64,000 bases of DNA, taken from NCBI GenBank assembly GCA_021030905.1, contig JAGFMI010000017.1, positions 868,001 to 932,000 on the forward strand. Direction: 5' to 3'. The notes under the pieces were generated by a model. That model was not told the DNA's origin and made no database searches. It saw only the letters and a program-made list of their open reading frames with translations. This DNA is from Pyrenula massariospora. Its lineage: Eukaryota; Ascomycota; Eurotiomycetes; Pyrenulales; Pyrenulaceae. Position 1 is the first letter of the stretch. Each line of letters begins with the position of its first letter. A program made the translations under genes and the position numbers. Positions 22,661 through 34,650 of the stretch are shown here, piece after piece.

Positions 22661-23191
22661 TTTGCAATGACTGATGCAGATCGTTGAAAGAAGATAGAGA
22701 AGAGGAGCAGATCAGGAATGAGTGAGTGAAAAAAAGACAAAAGGTCTTCGTAGAATTCTACAACTCTAAATGACTTCCTTAGACATAAAATAGAAGTTCA
22801 GATATAACAGTAAGCCGGTCCGGTGGGTACGAAATGAAGAGGCTCGACCGAACGAATTGCTTAGGTCAGGGATCGATGATAGTGCTGAGACAGAGCCACC
22901 CCTCGCCATAAGCCCTATGGGATTAGCTCCCAGTGAGTCTTGGCAAGCATCACGTTTTCCGTATTAGGAAATAGGCTGGGTAAATGAGTAGTTCAGCTGG
23001 TTTGGTTAGTGGCACCCAGATTAAATCATATTGAGCCAGGCGTCTCCGAGGGATAGCCTCCGAATGGACATAAGGAGCCCAAATCCGAATGGGCTTGGAA
23101 AGATAAGGTAGATAGAGAGACTAAGTTCCTCGACATATCAGGGCGTAGACGAGTTCTGGCACCTGCAAATAATCAACAGTATCTAGCAAAA
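22661..23191. other. Divergent promoter region between two small secreted-protein genes
   Basis: The minus-strand gene starts at 22660 and the plus-strand gene at 23192, so about 530 bp is shared upstream DNA. No specific operator was recognised. Confidence 0.4.
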
Positions 23192-23633
23192 ATGAAGTCT
23201 CCCACTATCCTTCTCCTACTATACTCCTCAGTCCTTGCAGCTGCTTTCTCCTTCCAAATGCCTGGACCAAGGGCAAAGAAAGTTAGTATTACACCTTACA
23301 AATATTCTTCAAGTCGTAACTCATGGTGCTTAGCTTTCGAAGCGATCAGACAACACGGTCCTCATCTGTAACTCGCCAGGCGGACAAGGCTTCTGTGCGG
23401 ATGTCGACGTAACCAACGCACTCCAGGAAGGCTTCGAAATAGACGTCAAAGCGCTCACGGAAAAATTGCAAGGCGACGCCCCGAGCAGTTTGCAGGTCAA
23501 AACTCCTGGAATGATGTGCGGTGTGTCGAACAAGCATGAGGTCAAGACGCAGGGTTCCTTCTTCAACACGGTTGGCATTGAGCATTGCTCGGTTTGTTCC
23601 GTGCCCAACTTCCGCCGAGGATCATTTTACTGA
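23192..23633 (+). CDS. Small secreted cysteine-containing protein (129 residues)
   Basis: Two exons (23192-23281, 23334-23633). Residues 1-20 are a clear signal peptide (SPTILLLLYSSVLAAAFS). A KR pair at about residue 34 (LSKR before SDNT) could be a Kex2 site. The mature part has five Cys, in the contexts LICNS, GFCAD, MMCGV and EHCSVCS, and ends NFRRGSFY. It does not follow the eight-Cys hydrophobin pattern. It is probably secreted and partly disulphide-bonded. I do not recognise the family. It faces another small secreted-protein gene across a 530-bp gap. Confidence 0.6.
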
Positions 23634-24167
23634 CAACTTTGATAGGGCGATAGGATTGTTCTGGATGCAGGGACTCTGTAAGATCAATTCTCATACACCG
23701 TCGGTATATCTCTTGACAAGGTCTGCAGCACAGATTTACCACCATCGATCAACGATAACCTGCAATGCATCTGCTGTTTCAAATCTCCTGGCGCATGAGG
23801 GGCTTGGGTATGATTTATTGAAGAGGATATGCTGCATCAAGGGCCCTTGCTCGAAAAAGAGTGTCTAAAATTGGTATTTTGAGGATAGTACCGTCAAGGC
23901 TCTCCTTCGTGAAAACCCGTATATTATAATCGATATATTTTGTCTACGTATAGTGCTAGCATTGTAGGATGTGTTTGCGGTATCTGGAGTGGTACATGTT
24001 AATTTGAGTGATACCAAGCGAAATGCCTGGTTGGAATATGACGACCAATGGATGCATAGACAGCAGCTCCCACAGATCATGCCTTTACAACATCAGATAC
24101 CACACAAGGAACGAGCGAAAATAGCATCAGAAACGTCCAAGAACAGGATCAAATATTCATACACTAC
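23634..24167. other. Intergenic, convergent 3' ends
   Basis: This holds the 3' ends of the secreted-protein gene and the Dabb-domain gene. No further gene was seen. Confidence 0.4.
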
Positions 24168-24631
24168 TCATAGCTTCTCGGATAGCGTGTTCTCGAACCA
24201 GACAGTCAAAGGTCGCTCGTCTGTTATTGTAGCGACGATTTTCTTCAGCTCAATGTGTGCCGAGCATTCGGTGTCGTAGTAGTCCATATCATCTTTCGAG
24301 GCAAACGTAGACTTCACGATGAAGTTGTATCCTTTGGTCTTTTCCGGCAATGAGTCGCCGGCAGGTCCCACTGCTATGGACACGATGTACGGCTGTCGAC
24401 TCCCCTGCACGTCAAATCAGCTTCCACACCTCTTTTCTAGATGGCGGCTGTGTTGAGCACTGTATGTAGAGCGTAGCTTCCACGTTTTTAATGCAGAGGT
24501 TTAGGATTGTGAAGCAATCATACTCTTTTGTTCTCTGCTTTCAGCTTCTTGTACGCTTCGACGAGTTTTGTCTTCCCCTCCTCACTGAGAATCTTAAACA
24601 TGGTAACTCGCTCGACCTGGACGGAAGGCAT
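24168..24631 (-). CDS. Dabb (stress-responsive A/B barrel) domain protein
   Basis: Two exons (24524-24631 and 24168-24404, intron 24405-24523 of 119 nt) encode 114 residues. This is a normal size for a single dimeric alpha/beta barrel of the ferredoxin-like Dabb family. Supporting motifs: an N-terminal beta strand ERVTMFKI, the helix EEGKTKLVEAYKKLKAENK, PYIVSIAVGP, then YNFIVKSTFASKDDMDYYD and SAHIELKKIV, the late Y...H pair typical of the family. Members are small cytosolic or secreted proteins, and some act as polyketide cyclases or dehydratases. This copy is 8 kb from the PKS with housekeeping genes between, so a role in that pathway is not supported. Function unknown. Confidence 0.75.
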
Positions 24632-25752
24632 GTTGTCGAGCTTTGTGAGGTGGGCGAAGAATATGACAGGTGAAGACTGGTCAGCTACAGAGAATATGAA
24701 TTGGAGATACCTTGTTCTACCGCCACTGCCGCGATCAAGGCGGAAAGATGGTGATTTTGAGGCGCGAGACTCCGGTGGTTGTGAACGGGGGGAGATTGCA
24801 GAGGTAAGTCCATTATGTATGCAATTGCCACGGGGTAGCGAACCATGTCGGCCTCGAGTACTAGTTTTATTTGCAATCGAGTCGATCCGGTGCAAAGTCT
24901 TGATCAGGACACAACCTTGGTAATCAATTGGAGATTTGGAGAGCACAGAGCCTCGGCCTCTTCCGCTCTTGGCACCAAGTCACGGGCAAACGACGATTCG
25001 AGGCTGGGTATCAGAAGTCTGTCTCGGAAAGACATCAGAACTACCGGCTACCTATCTTTGTCCTTTTCAACGCGCAAATCTCAGCCCCAACACCGTAGTG
25101 AATACCAACGCTCGTGCCGGAGAATCCGGAGGATCCGACGGATAAACATGTGCCTGGCTGGCTGGAGTTGGCAATAGCATGATTTTGACACTACAACCTC
25201 CGTGAAGAAGGAACCTTTCAAATCGGTATTATAGCGCTTAGTCGGTGGCGAGCTTTATGATGGTTTCGCTCAGCCGCGAAAGAAACATACTTAAGTCGTC
25301 CTAGACCTCCACACTCCAGAACAAAATGCACGTATCCTAGAAATCAAACCAATTCTTTTCATTTGCATTGGTCGAACTCATCTCCTGATTCTAACCACTC
25401 ACTCACACCACAATCCGTGTCCGGCGCAGTGTAGCGCAGTTCAATGCAATCCCAACCCTTCCGAGTTAAAACAAAGTAAACAAATGATGCCGCCCGCTAA
25501 TGTCTGCAAATTTCATTCATTCAATGCAACCATATACACATTACTGATCCGTATGATTGTGGCCCTTCCTCAAAAGAATCAATGGGTCCCGAGTAAGGTG
25601 TTTCAAACGAGTAAAGCCAGAAATAGCCGTCCAAAAGAGTATGGTAAGACAAGGATTAGGTAGATATATAGCAGCGACGAAGGTGGTAAAACGGGAAGGG
25701 GTCAATGCAGGGTGGATATGGTTGAGGAGGAACTGGATGGAAGAGGGGGCCA
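24632..25752. other. Intergenic, 1.1 kb
   Basis: Promoter side of the Dabb gene and 3' side of the Rab-GAP gene. The minus-strand ORF 25541-25783 overlaps the last exon of the GAP in another frame and is a shadow. Confidence 0.4.
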
Positions 25753-28569
25753 CTAGTCCAAAGCTTTGCGAAGGTCGTTCCATTTCTGCTGGAGGGTTTC
25801 ATAGTTCGCGTGAACCTAGATAGATAGCTGTTAGAATCTCCCTTCAACAAGATTCAAAGTAAAACATACCTCAGCAGAAGCCATTTTAGTATTTACCAGA
25901 TCCTTCTCCATCTCCGCCATCTGCTCCTCCATATGCCGATTCTCGTTCTGAACCTCGAGATTCCGCTTCATCACCCGGTCCATTTCATCCTTCAGCCTCG
26001 CCTCCACCGCCGCAGCTTCGCCTTCTGCAACCTTCTTCAGCTCGTTGGCTTGACCTCTTAGACTTTCATTCGTATCGAGAAGCTCTTCGTTGTCAACTTT
26101 GAGCCGGACCAACTCGGACGCAATCTGCACATGCTCTGTGTCGGATTTCTGTGTATGCTCCTCCAACTTGCGGATTTTGGCTGCTTGGGAAATGACGGTG
26201 GCACGGAAGTTGTCAAGTTCGGACTCTCGAGATTTTTCTTGTTGCACCTTCTCGTCCCATTCCGTGCGATACCTCGCGAGCATATCTGGTGTGACTTTAA
26301 CGGAACACGCGTCCTGGACCAGGAGGTCTGCACGGTATATTTCCGCATCCTTGCCCGAAGAGTTGCCGAAGAAGCCAGATTCTAGGATGGAGTTTGATGA
26401 CGGAGTTTTGTCGATGTAAACATCAAAAAGCTTTTCCTTCAAAAAATTTGTTAATGCGAGCATGTCCTGCATCCCTAATAGCGTCTCTACATTGCGTTGA
26501 ATGACAGCCATGCCGAACTTCAAAATAGCGCCTTCCAGTCCCTCGCTTAAGACGAGGTCGTAGACACGCATGACTAGCTGTAGAGGAAATCTGTAGGCAA
26601 AGAGAGTTAGGAACCATTGGGTGGCGTATAGCTTAGGAGGGACTCCTCTGCGGTTGAGATGACAGTAGAGTGCTGGTTCGAGGTCTTCCAGAAGCCGTTC
26701 GAATTGATAAAGATGGAGGTGTAATCCTGGCATGTCTTGAATGAAAAGCTCCCGTAAGTGATATTTGTTCATCATCCGGACAAGGAGGACAAAAGCTTCC
26801 TCTTCCGGCATATTAAAAAGCAGAGGCATGATGATAAAGTTCATGCCTTGCGGATATCCAACGCTCTCATCAAAAAGCGCGTAGGCTTTGCAGACGTTGA
26901 ATAAACCATCTTGGAACCCGGCCGCAACGGCGTACTTCGAATAGCTGGTGCGAGAACCCATATCTCTCTTGATCATCTTCTCTAGTTTCTTCAGAGTAGC
27001 AGCGTCATCGGCTGCTTTCTTTTTCCTTTCTGCTAAGAGAGCTGCCTGTAGCTTCGCCGTTGCTTCTTGGTCCTTTCCTTCAGACGGAGTTGGAGAGATA
27101 GGACCAATGTGCGTGCTGGTTGCAGGTGTTGAATGTTCAGAATGGACTGACGATCGGGATGATGCAATAGAGTTCTCCCGCATGTTACCATTTGGTAATG
27201 CACCAGTAGATCCATTTGAAAGTGTTGGTGATGTCTCCTTGTCTGTCCCACGCGCAAGTAGATCTCTGTAAACATTTTCCAAGTCATCGTTCTTGCTGTT
27301 GGCAAGGACCTGCCAGATAACACCCCGTATTGTCTGCGGGATACCGCTTGCAATAGCCTGTGTCAGCTCCGCGGGGCTCGATCGAGCAACAGCTTGTGGG
27401 CCCTCGTTAACGACAGATTGCCAGAAATCCCAATCAATTGGCGTTGTTGGAGTGGATGTAGCCGCACCAGCAGCTCTTCCTGGCGCAAGATTTGGGTCAA
27501 TGGTCGCTGTGTTGAGCGAAGGCGCAGTCTCAGATCGAGGTGATGTTGCCGGCGACTGTCCCAATCTCTTTTCCTCGTTGACACTCGTTGGGCTCCCGAT
27601 TCCCAGACCAACACTTGCCGTCCGTCCTATCAACCCTGCTATTGCGCCGCCTTCGCTAGACTCATCCAAGGACGTGATACCGGCCTCTTCTCTCATCCTG
27701 AGCATCTTGAATTGGTCTCTGAGGGACGTCCGAGCTGGCGGCTTCTGTCCGGGTACCGCATGGCCCTCGTTGGTCTCATCGAGCGCTTTCAGTGTCAGCT
27801 CGGCATTGCTACCTAGCGTTGAAACCGAGGTTGTAGTATTTCTTCGATCTCCAGCCGTGGTCGCTGGCATAGGCGGTGATTTGTTTTCTTTGTTTCCCGA
27901 CTGCCCTCTCCCAAGCCATGAGAATGGACTGCTTATTTTTCGAGGAGGGGGCTGTGACGGAGGTGGTAAATTGTTGTTCGCAGGCGTTTTTGACTGGGAT
28001 TGTCCCCATGGCAATGAAGCAGAGAAACCAGTGAATCGTGATTGCAGAGGAGGTGGCTTGGTGGTTACCGTAGCCGGCATAGGTTGTTCGTTTGAAGCAG
28101 GCGTTGAAGATGTTCCAGTAAGGTCTTCATTATGGGTCGGTGAAAGTTTGACGTCGTCCATATCGACTGTCGACAATTTCCGGGCTGTAGACACAGATGA
28201 GCTGGCATCTGCGCCTTCTGACGATTCTTTGTTTGAGCTGTCGCCATCGGCCTCTGCGGGCTGACTTTCTTCTGCATCACCACTTTCTCGCTTCGTTGAA
28301 GTTTCACGTGAATTCGAAGGGCTCATTGATGCCGCCGAGGCCGGTCTGCCTGTCAACGAGCGTGTGGAAGGCCTAGAGACTGTTTCTGGTCTGGAAGAAT
28401 TCGAGGTCGGTTGTAATTGTGAGGTCGAGTCAGGAGCATCTTCGAAGTCATCCTGTATGACTTTATCAGTCCTGCAATGCATGCGGGCATCGGGAAGAGT
28501 TTTCCCGTTTGCACTTACCCCCTCATAATCTGTGTTCTCGGCGCTTGAATGATTGGAGTCCGTAGCCAT
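25753..28569 (-). CDS. TBC-domain Rab GTPase-activating protein, Gyp5-like
   Basis: Model: 28519-28569, 25870-28452, 25753-25815, for 898 residues. The last intron (25816-25869) is clear and adds VHANYETLQQKWNDLRKALD. The first (28453-28518, 66 nt) is in frame without a stop, so it could be retained. Residues 1-380 are Ser/Pro-rich and disordered. The TBC domain runs from IPQTIRGVIWQ (about 386) to about 700, with the Gln finger in GYPQGM (about 549) and an Arg finger in RDMGSRT. It carries an insert of about 90 residues after the first helices. A coiled coil (about 740-890) follows. This matches Gyp5/EVI5-type GAPs that act on Ypt1/Sec4-like Rabs in secretion. An upstream in-frame Met at 28698 is possible, but 28569 looks better. 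Confidence 0.85.
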
Positions 28570-29521
28570 CTTGATGAGATTTCCGCAATCTTGTGCCGAC
28601 GTGGAGTAAATCTTGGTCAAGGCTTTAGGAGGGCAGAAGCTAGAGCCATGTACTTCGTCAGGCGGTCGTAGGCTCCTTTTTGCAGGGTTGGCTTGCAACG
28701 CCTATGCGAATGTTTGGGAGCTGGGGCAGCGTTGGGGAAGGTGTTGCATCAGCAGACACTCAAGATCGGTCAAAGACAGGTCAGAGAAAGAATCGTGGTT
28801 CGATGCAGACAGCTGGCTAAACGAGTGTGACCAAAGATCTGCACGATATAAAAGCAGCACCAGCGAGATGAGCGGTACAGGGGGAACTCGGCAGTCAAGC
28901 AAGATTATTTTCTCCTTTCGCGAAGTTCTGGCGGCTGATTTGCGGGAATGGGGGGATGCTCGACAGGGAAGATCGCCGGCGAGACGCAGGGTCGCAGATT
29001 GACGTTCCCCACCAAGGAAATACCGGTCAGCCACTATATTAGAGTATAGAAGGCCTTAAAGAATGTCCAGAATCCCGTGAGTCGATGAGGGTTGATGCGA
29101 TGATTACTCCCAGTCCAGCTGGCGACTCGAGCTGAAGGCACGGAGAACACGAGCCAAGCTCAGTCAGAGCCTCCTCACGCACCGGGTCAGCAAACACCAA
29201 CGCCTCGACCAACCACACGAACATGTTTCATCGGGGCCTGCGTTTCAGCCCTATTTCGCCGCTGTCAGCCGGGTCTACTTTTTGTCTAGCTGCAGCCCGC
29301 AAATCATCACGAACTCCTCGACAGAATAAGGAAAGACACACTAGAATTAGTGAATACCTTCCCTGTCAACCAATTCATCTCTATACTACGCCGTATGGCC
29401 TGAAAATGTCATGGACTATTCTACAGCATCTCCTTCTTTACCGTGTTGCCTCAGAAGTTTCACCACCACCACGGCCGTGCCGGTGGTGGCCGACTTGATG
29501 TATGTTTGGAAACCTGCAACG
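28570..29521. other. Intergenic, about 0.95 kb
   Basis: Promoter of the Rab-GAP gene plus the 3' flank of the Rab geranylgeranyltransferase gene. Nothing else was recognised. Confidence 0.4.
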
Positions 29522-30752
29522 TCACAGCCCCAGTGACTTCTCCAAGTCCAGCCATCGTCCCATTCTCAACGGATCAAGCCGCTGGAGTTCATGAAGCCAA
29601 GTCCCGACCTTTTCTTTCTCCTCTTGTATGGTTCCGCCCTGGATCTTCCGCTTGAGTAGGGTACAGTCAATCAATGACTGGTAAATCCATTTGCAGTCAT
29701 CAAAATCGTCCAGCATTTCCTCGATGAATATAATTTCTTCATTAACATAATTCACTCGTTCAGTAGTCGTCAAGTTTGGTGCCATTGTTCGAGGAGCTGT
29801 GTCCGGGTCAAAGGTGCACATGAGATTCTGGTGGTAGAACCAGAGGGCTTGGTCTACAGGATCAATGAGTGCCTCATGGATGAGCTTCAATTCTGCTTGG
29901 CTCAGTCTGGTTCTCAGTCCGTATGGGAAGTCTCACCTTCATCAAGCATCTTCTTTCGCTCGTCATCGCCCGCAGATTGTTCATCCAAGAGGCGAATGAT
30001 GAGTTTGGACCGATTGTGCCAGGCAGAGAAGTTGGAAAGGCTTGTTCGGACCATCTTCGTGGTGTAATCAAATTCTTCCTTTGCTCTGCTGTGAGGCTGT
30101 CCATCGGGATCGAGGGTGTCGCTCTCTAGACTAGCAATGACTTTTCTGCGGTAGCCCCAGCCGTGGAAGTTTCGATTATCACGGTTAAGCATCTTCCCCA
30201 CGAGCACAAGTTCATCTTCCCAGAATTTACGGGCATCGATGGTCGGAAGGCGTTCGGTTGCCTGCTGAAGTAGCCATGCTCGATGGTTCCAGATCCAGTA
30301 GCATTTGGGATATTGCAGTAGCAGCGGAAACAAAAATTGTAAATCGAGGTTAAGGATGTCTCTGACCTGGTCCCGTTTACTTTCAGAAGTAATTTCGTTC
30401 TTCTCGAAAGATCGATCCAGGGCAGCAAACTCTGCTGTGTAGATGCGCCTTCTGTGGTTCCAGATAGTGTAGTATTCCGGGTTCTGCTTCAGCAGTTGCG
30501 TCGTCATTTGGAGCACCTCTGGGGTGAATTCTCCATCGCGAATCTACCCCGTCAAAATTTGCATCACTTTCTTCAGTGCGGGTCGATTACCTTGCTATCA
30601 ATATCTTCCACCAGCTTGCGATATTTGTCTATTCGCTGCAGTTCTGCTTCCCGGGCCTCTTGTGTGTCTGGTCGAAGGGTCGACGTTCGCTGAATGCCGT
30701 GCTGTTCTTTGTCAGAGCTTGCGCCTGATTACACCCTCCATACACTCGCCAT
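29522..30752 (-). CDS. BET4: Rab geranylgeranyltransferase alpha subunit
   Basis: Four exons (30744-30752, 30591-30701, 29937-30543, 29522-29892) encode 365 residues. Exon 1 has only three codons (MAS), followed by HGIQRT, which fits the conserved N-terminus. The introns are 42, 47 and 44 nt, near the lower limit for fungi. Prenyltransferase alpha repeats are evident: PEYYTIWNHRRRIY, PKCYWIWNHRAWLL, NFHGWGYRRKVI, NFSAWHNRSKLI and DQALWFYHQNLM. With Bet2 and the Rab escort protein it attaches geranylgeranyl groups to C-terminal cysteines of Rab GTPases in the cytosol. It neighbours a Rab GAP, which is probably coincidence. It shares a 380-bp upstream region with the Ama1-like gene. Confidence 0.9.
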
Positions 30753-31133
30753 GTTCCCATTTGCATCTAAAAGGCTCAAAAAACATGTGGGTTGCCAAGT
30801 GATCGATTATTCTTTCCTCAAAATTCAGAGATGGGGAAGAAGGGACGGACAAAAGATGTGGTCGAGGTTGCCTGTCAGGCATTTGGTTATACGCATGCTC
30901 TTTTCCACAATCCCGTCAAAGTAGCCTCGTATCCTACATTATTGCTTCAAAATCACTACCACAGTCCTCTTGTGCGTGACCACAAGCTCACGCTTTGTCT
31001 TATGCTACTGTATTGAGTTTTTTTTATTTTTCTTGTTTTTGTTTTAGTTCATTCCTTCGCGATGTACACAAATTGAAAATAACTTCTCCATGCTCACCGC
31101 GCGGCTTCGGCCACTCTTGGAAGAGCCAGGAAC
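30753..31133. promoter_or_regulatory. Divergent promoter, BET4 / Ama1-like
   Basis: A 381-bp gap between two start codons on opposite strands. It has a long T-rich tract at 31017-31049 ending TTTTAG, which could be the 3' end of a 5'-UTR intron of the plus-strand gene or a nucleosome-poor element. Confidence 0.4.
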
Positions 31134-34043
31134 ATGTCCATAACACCTCCTATCGCCCTACACAAAAATCAAGGGACCACAGAACGGATATCATGCCCTC
31201 TTGTACAGTGGGACCGGACGTGGCGGCGCGAGGAGACTCGAAAGAGCAACAAGAGAGTAAAGCGACCACTTAGGCTGTCGTCGCTGTCGCCATACTCGTG
31301 CCCTACGTCGCTGCCATTGCTATCTTCGTTCGATGGCATGGAATCAGAACCGGAAAGATCAAATGTTTCTCGCCCAATCCAATTGAACTATCAGAGCGCG
31401 GAGCCACTTCGACCAGGCCATCTTCCGAATCGGCAGACGGACGAGAGGAGCCTGCATCCGGACGAGACGAGCCCTCCTCGCGGTCGCACTCTTAAAAGAC
31501 GCTGCGTGAGTGCTGATGCTGCTTTGAGAGCAAGGGGCTGGTTCATATCTCCTGACCGGTTTCTCACGCCCCGTCCTTCACCTCTGTCAAAGGAGCGGCC
31601 TATACATTCAAGTCGCCATCCTAGCACATTGACACCTCACGAGAGATATTCGAGATCCAGAGATCACAGCCAAGATCCATTTCGAAGCCCGCCCACGTCT
31701 AGATCGCAAGTATCAATTCGAAGAAGACCAAGGGCACCGGAGACAAGTCTTCAAACAACGCATATTACACCACATTTCGTCAACACGGACAACAATGTCC
31801 CACTCGAACGTGACAATGAGGGACACGTTGACGTTCCACGTCAAATCAGCGCTAGAGGCGTTTGGAACGTTGGTGGACGCGGTGCTGCTCAGGGTGGACC
31901 ATTGCCGGGTATTCCTGATGGCCAAGGCGGGCTTCTCACCAGCGGTAGCAGTGCTCCCATGTATACAGCTGGCTTTCTAGACCGAGAAACACCCGACGAA
32001 GATCTTCAACGGCACGAAAATCGAGTCGCTGTTGCTCTTGATATTGATCCAGCAAGCAGGATACTTGGTCCGACGCCTGTGTCCATTGTCTCTCCGAATC
32101 AAAGACCACCTCGAGCTCCAAGTGGCAGCCACGTCTGGCGTGATAATGCTTGGATTAAGGATAATAGCCTTACTAGTAAGTGAACTTTAAGCTATTACTA
32201 TGATTTATTTTTGAGATGATAACCTACTAGAATGAGAATTACACTGAAAGTCTTCTATTGCGCAGGTCCCAAGGCCCCAGAGCAGAAGCTACAACGAGCG
32301 GTACCAGCGACTCCATTTCGAGTACTTGATGCACCTCGACTTCGAGACGATTTCTACTGCTCTCCACTTGCCTACTCCTCTACAGCTCGAGCGCTTGCAG
32401 TGGGCCTCAGTAGTCGCGTCTATCTTTGGTCCGAAACCGGAGGTGTTCAATATCCGCCATTCAACACCTCTCGCTCAGCTAATTACATCACGTCGTTGTC
32501 ATTTTCCTCCACTGAAGGTGGCAAGAGTATTCTCGCTGTTGGTAGGCAGGGAGGTCAAGTTTCTCTCTGGAGTTGCGTTGACACGGAGACACGGTTTGAG
32601 GCTCAACAACCCAACGCTGTTTCCTGTGTCCTATTCAAGCACAGCGTGAGTCGACGCGCCTCTGAGTACTTTATCGGTCAACAGTTTGATTGCGAAGATT
32701 TACTTGTTGGTGACGATATGGGTAATTTGTACTATTACTCACTGGAATGGCCGACGCCAGAGCTTCACCAACGACATCCAGAGTGGACAGGGACCATGAC
32801 ATTGCTGGCTAAGATTACCGCTCACTCACAGCAGATATGTGGTCTCGCCTGGTCACCGAACGGCAGACATTTTGCGACTGGCGGCAACGACAACACGGCC
32901 CTCTTGTTTGACGTGTCTCGCGTACTTGGCATCCGGAAACCTCTGAAGCGGAACCGTTCACGTAGAAGGTCTTTAAGTCCTATGTTGAACATTTTTAGTC
33001 GGCCTACCGTACTAAGCCCTCCACTTGATGAGCCAAGAGGACGCTCTCCTGGACGTGGCTCCTCCGACCGCCGGTCTGCAAGTCCACCGCCTCCTCGTCG
33101 ACTGAACCCCAATGCCCCTGAATTCACATATCGACGCATATCTGCTCGAACAGCAACAGCGCCTACAACAATCGTGCCTACACCTACAGGTCCCCGACCA
33201 CTTGTCAATTTGATAACTCCACCACGCACCCCGTCACCAACAACGACTACACCGGCACATCGCTTTCCAAATCTTCCGTCTACAATAACCATACACACAG
33301 CTACCTCCTTTCACCCTGGTAACTCCCATACTTCAACCCTCTACCATCCACTCCATAGTCAGACTCGGACGTTCGTCCACACCGCAGCCGTCAAAGCTCT
33401 CGCCTTTGCTCCTTGGCAACCCACCCTTCTAGCCACAGGCGGCGGCAGCAATGACCGTCAAATACACTTCTTCCATACTGGAAGTGGCGCCACTTTAGCT
33501 ACTATCAATGTCCATGCACAAGTTACAAGTCTGATCTGGTCTCGTACGCGTCGTGAGATATGCGCCACTTTTGGCTACGCGCAACCAGAGCACGGCGTCC
33601 GCATTGCTGTCTTCTCCTGGCCAAGCGGCGAGTGCGTGGTTGCAATTCCGTGGGGCGACCCGTCCGCATCAGCCCCGAGTAGCACTGTCGAGGTTGGAAG
33701 GGCATTGTGGGCGATTCCATATCCTGGTGGTCCCAACAATAGAGATCGACCCGGAGCCGGTAGCAGAGGAGAAGGTGAGGGTGGGACGTGGTGGAGCCGG
33801 ACGGAAGAAGAGGGCTGTGTGATTGTGGCCAGCAGTGATGAGAGTGTCAAATTTCATGAAGTCTGGGCAGGAGGTAGGAAAGGAGCAAAAGCGGCTGGTT
33901 TTGATAGCTCTCCCGGTCTAGGAGAATTAGGTGGCGTGCTTGGTGGAAGCACAATCCTGGAGGGGGTGGCGGAGGAAATTGATGTTGACCACGGCATTGG
34001 CGGACCGGGCGCTGGGATGGGAAGAGGCATGGTCATTCGATAA
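31134..34043 (+). CDS. Cdc20/Fizzy-family APC/C activator, Ama1-like
   Basis: Two exons (31134-32175 and 32266-34043) give up to 939 residues. An alternative start at 31338 gives 871. Diagnostic features: a C-box DRFLTPR at residue 141, the family signature RVLDAPRLRDDFY followed by ALAVGLSSRVYLWSE, WD repeats (CGLAWSPNGRHFATGGNDN, ALAFAPWQPTLLATGGGSNDRQIHFF), and a C-terminal Ile-Arg tail (GMVIR) that docks on APC/C TPR subunits. It recruits substrates to the anaphase-promoting complex. The divergent N-terminus and WD region fit the meiosis-specific Ama1/Mfr1 branch better than Cdc20 or Cdh1. A Ser/Pro/Arg-rich insert of about 130 residues (32930-33370) interrupts the propeller, and a Gly-rich stretch precedes the tail. 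Confidence 0.8.
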
Positions 34044-34650
34044 GAGCGAGAGCAACTCTAGAATGGTAAAGAGCGGATTTGAAAGGACCAGGTGTGAACT
34101 GTACGTGGTGGGTTCTTTCATTAAGTGCAGCCAGGAAAGGCGAGCTGAAATTGCAAATGATCACACTCTTTGCAGACTAGGTTTCTTGCTGAGCATGAAA
34201 ATATGCATTATGAATGCATTCAAATGTCAAGGCTGATGGCAAATCTGCTCCATCGATCTAGCCACCATGAGACAGGATGAATTAGCTGGAAGCATAATTG
34301 TGCTGGAGGACAAGCAATGTCCAATGGCATTGTTGCCGAGTAACGTATTGCGTAGGAAACATTTCTTTGAGTTACTAGCGTTCTATACCACGGCATTGTT
34401 CCTTTCCACTGTCACTACCGTCTTGTCTTTCAGTCTCTCTAGATTTCCTATTTCATTGTGGCACTGCTTTCAACTTTCAATGGCTAAGGCGACCTCTGGT
34501 ATCGCGAGAACTTTTTCCATCATGCTCCTGCTGACGCTTCAAAATTCACAATCATCGTCCTTCAGGCTACTGGTAGACTTGCTATAACTCGAAAAACAGT
34601 ACCATATATCTGATCGTTTCATTACACATCACTCCCACCACCATCTGAAC
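34044..34650. other. Intergenic, 0.6 kb
   Basis: Promoter side of the amidoligase-like gene. The ORF 34267-34587 shows only a hydrophobic run and no domain, and is likely chance. Confidence 0.4.

Noticed and set aside
22989-23000. tRNA A-box-like string (tagttcagctgg)
   Set aside because: No B-box (GGTTCRANTCC) follows within the right distance, and no cloverleaf can be drawn.
23192-23633. Hydrophobin
   Set aside because: Only five Cys, without the two CC doublets of the eight-Cys hydrophobin pattern.
24168-24631. Dabb protein as the PKS cyclase
   Set aside because: It is 8 kb from the P450 with TSR1 and other housekeeping genes between. The family is broad, so position gives no support.
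25541-25783. Minus-strand ORF downstream of the Rab GAP
   Set aside because: It overlaps the last GAP exon in another frame, so it is a shadow.
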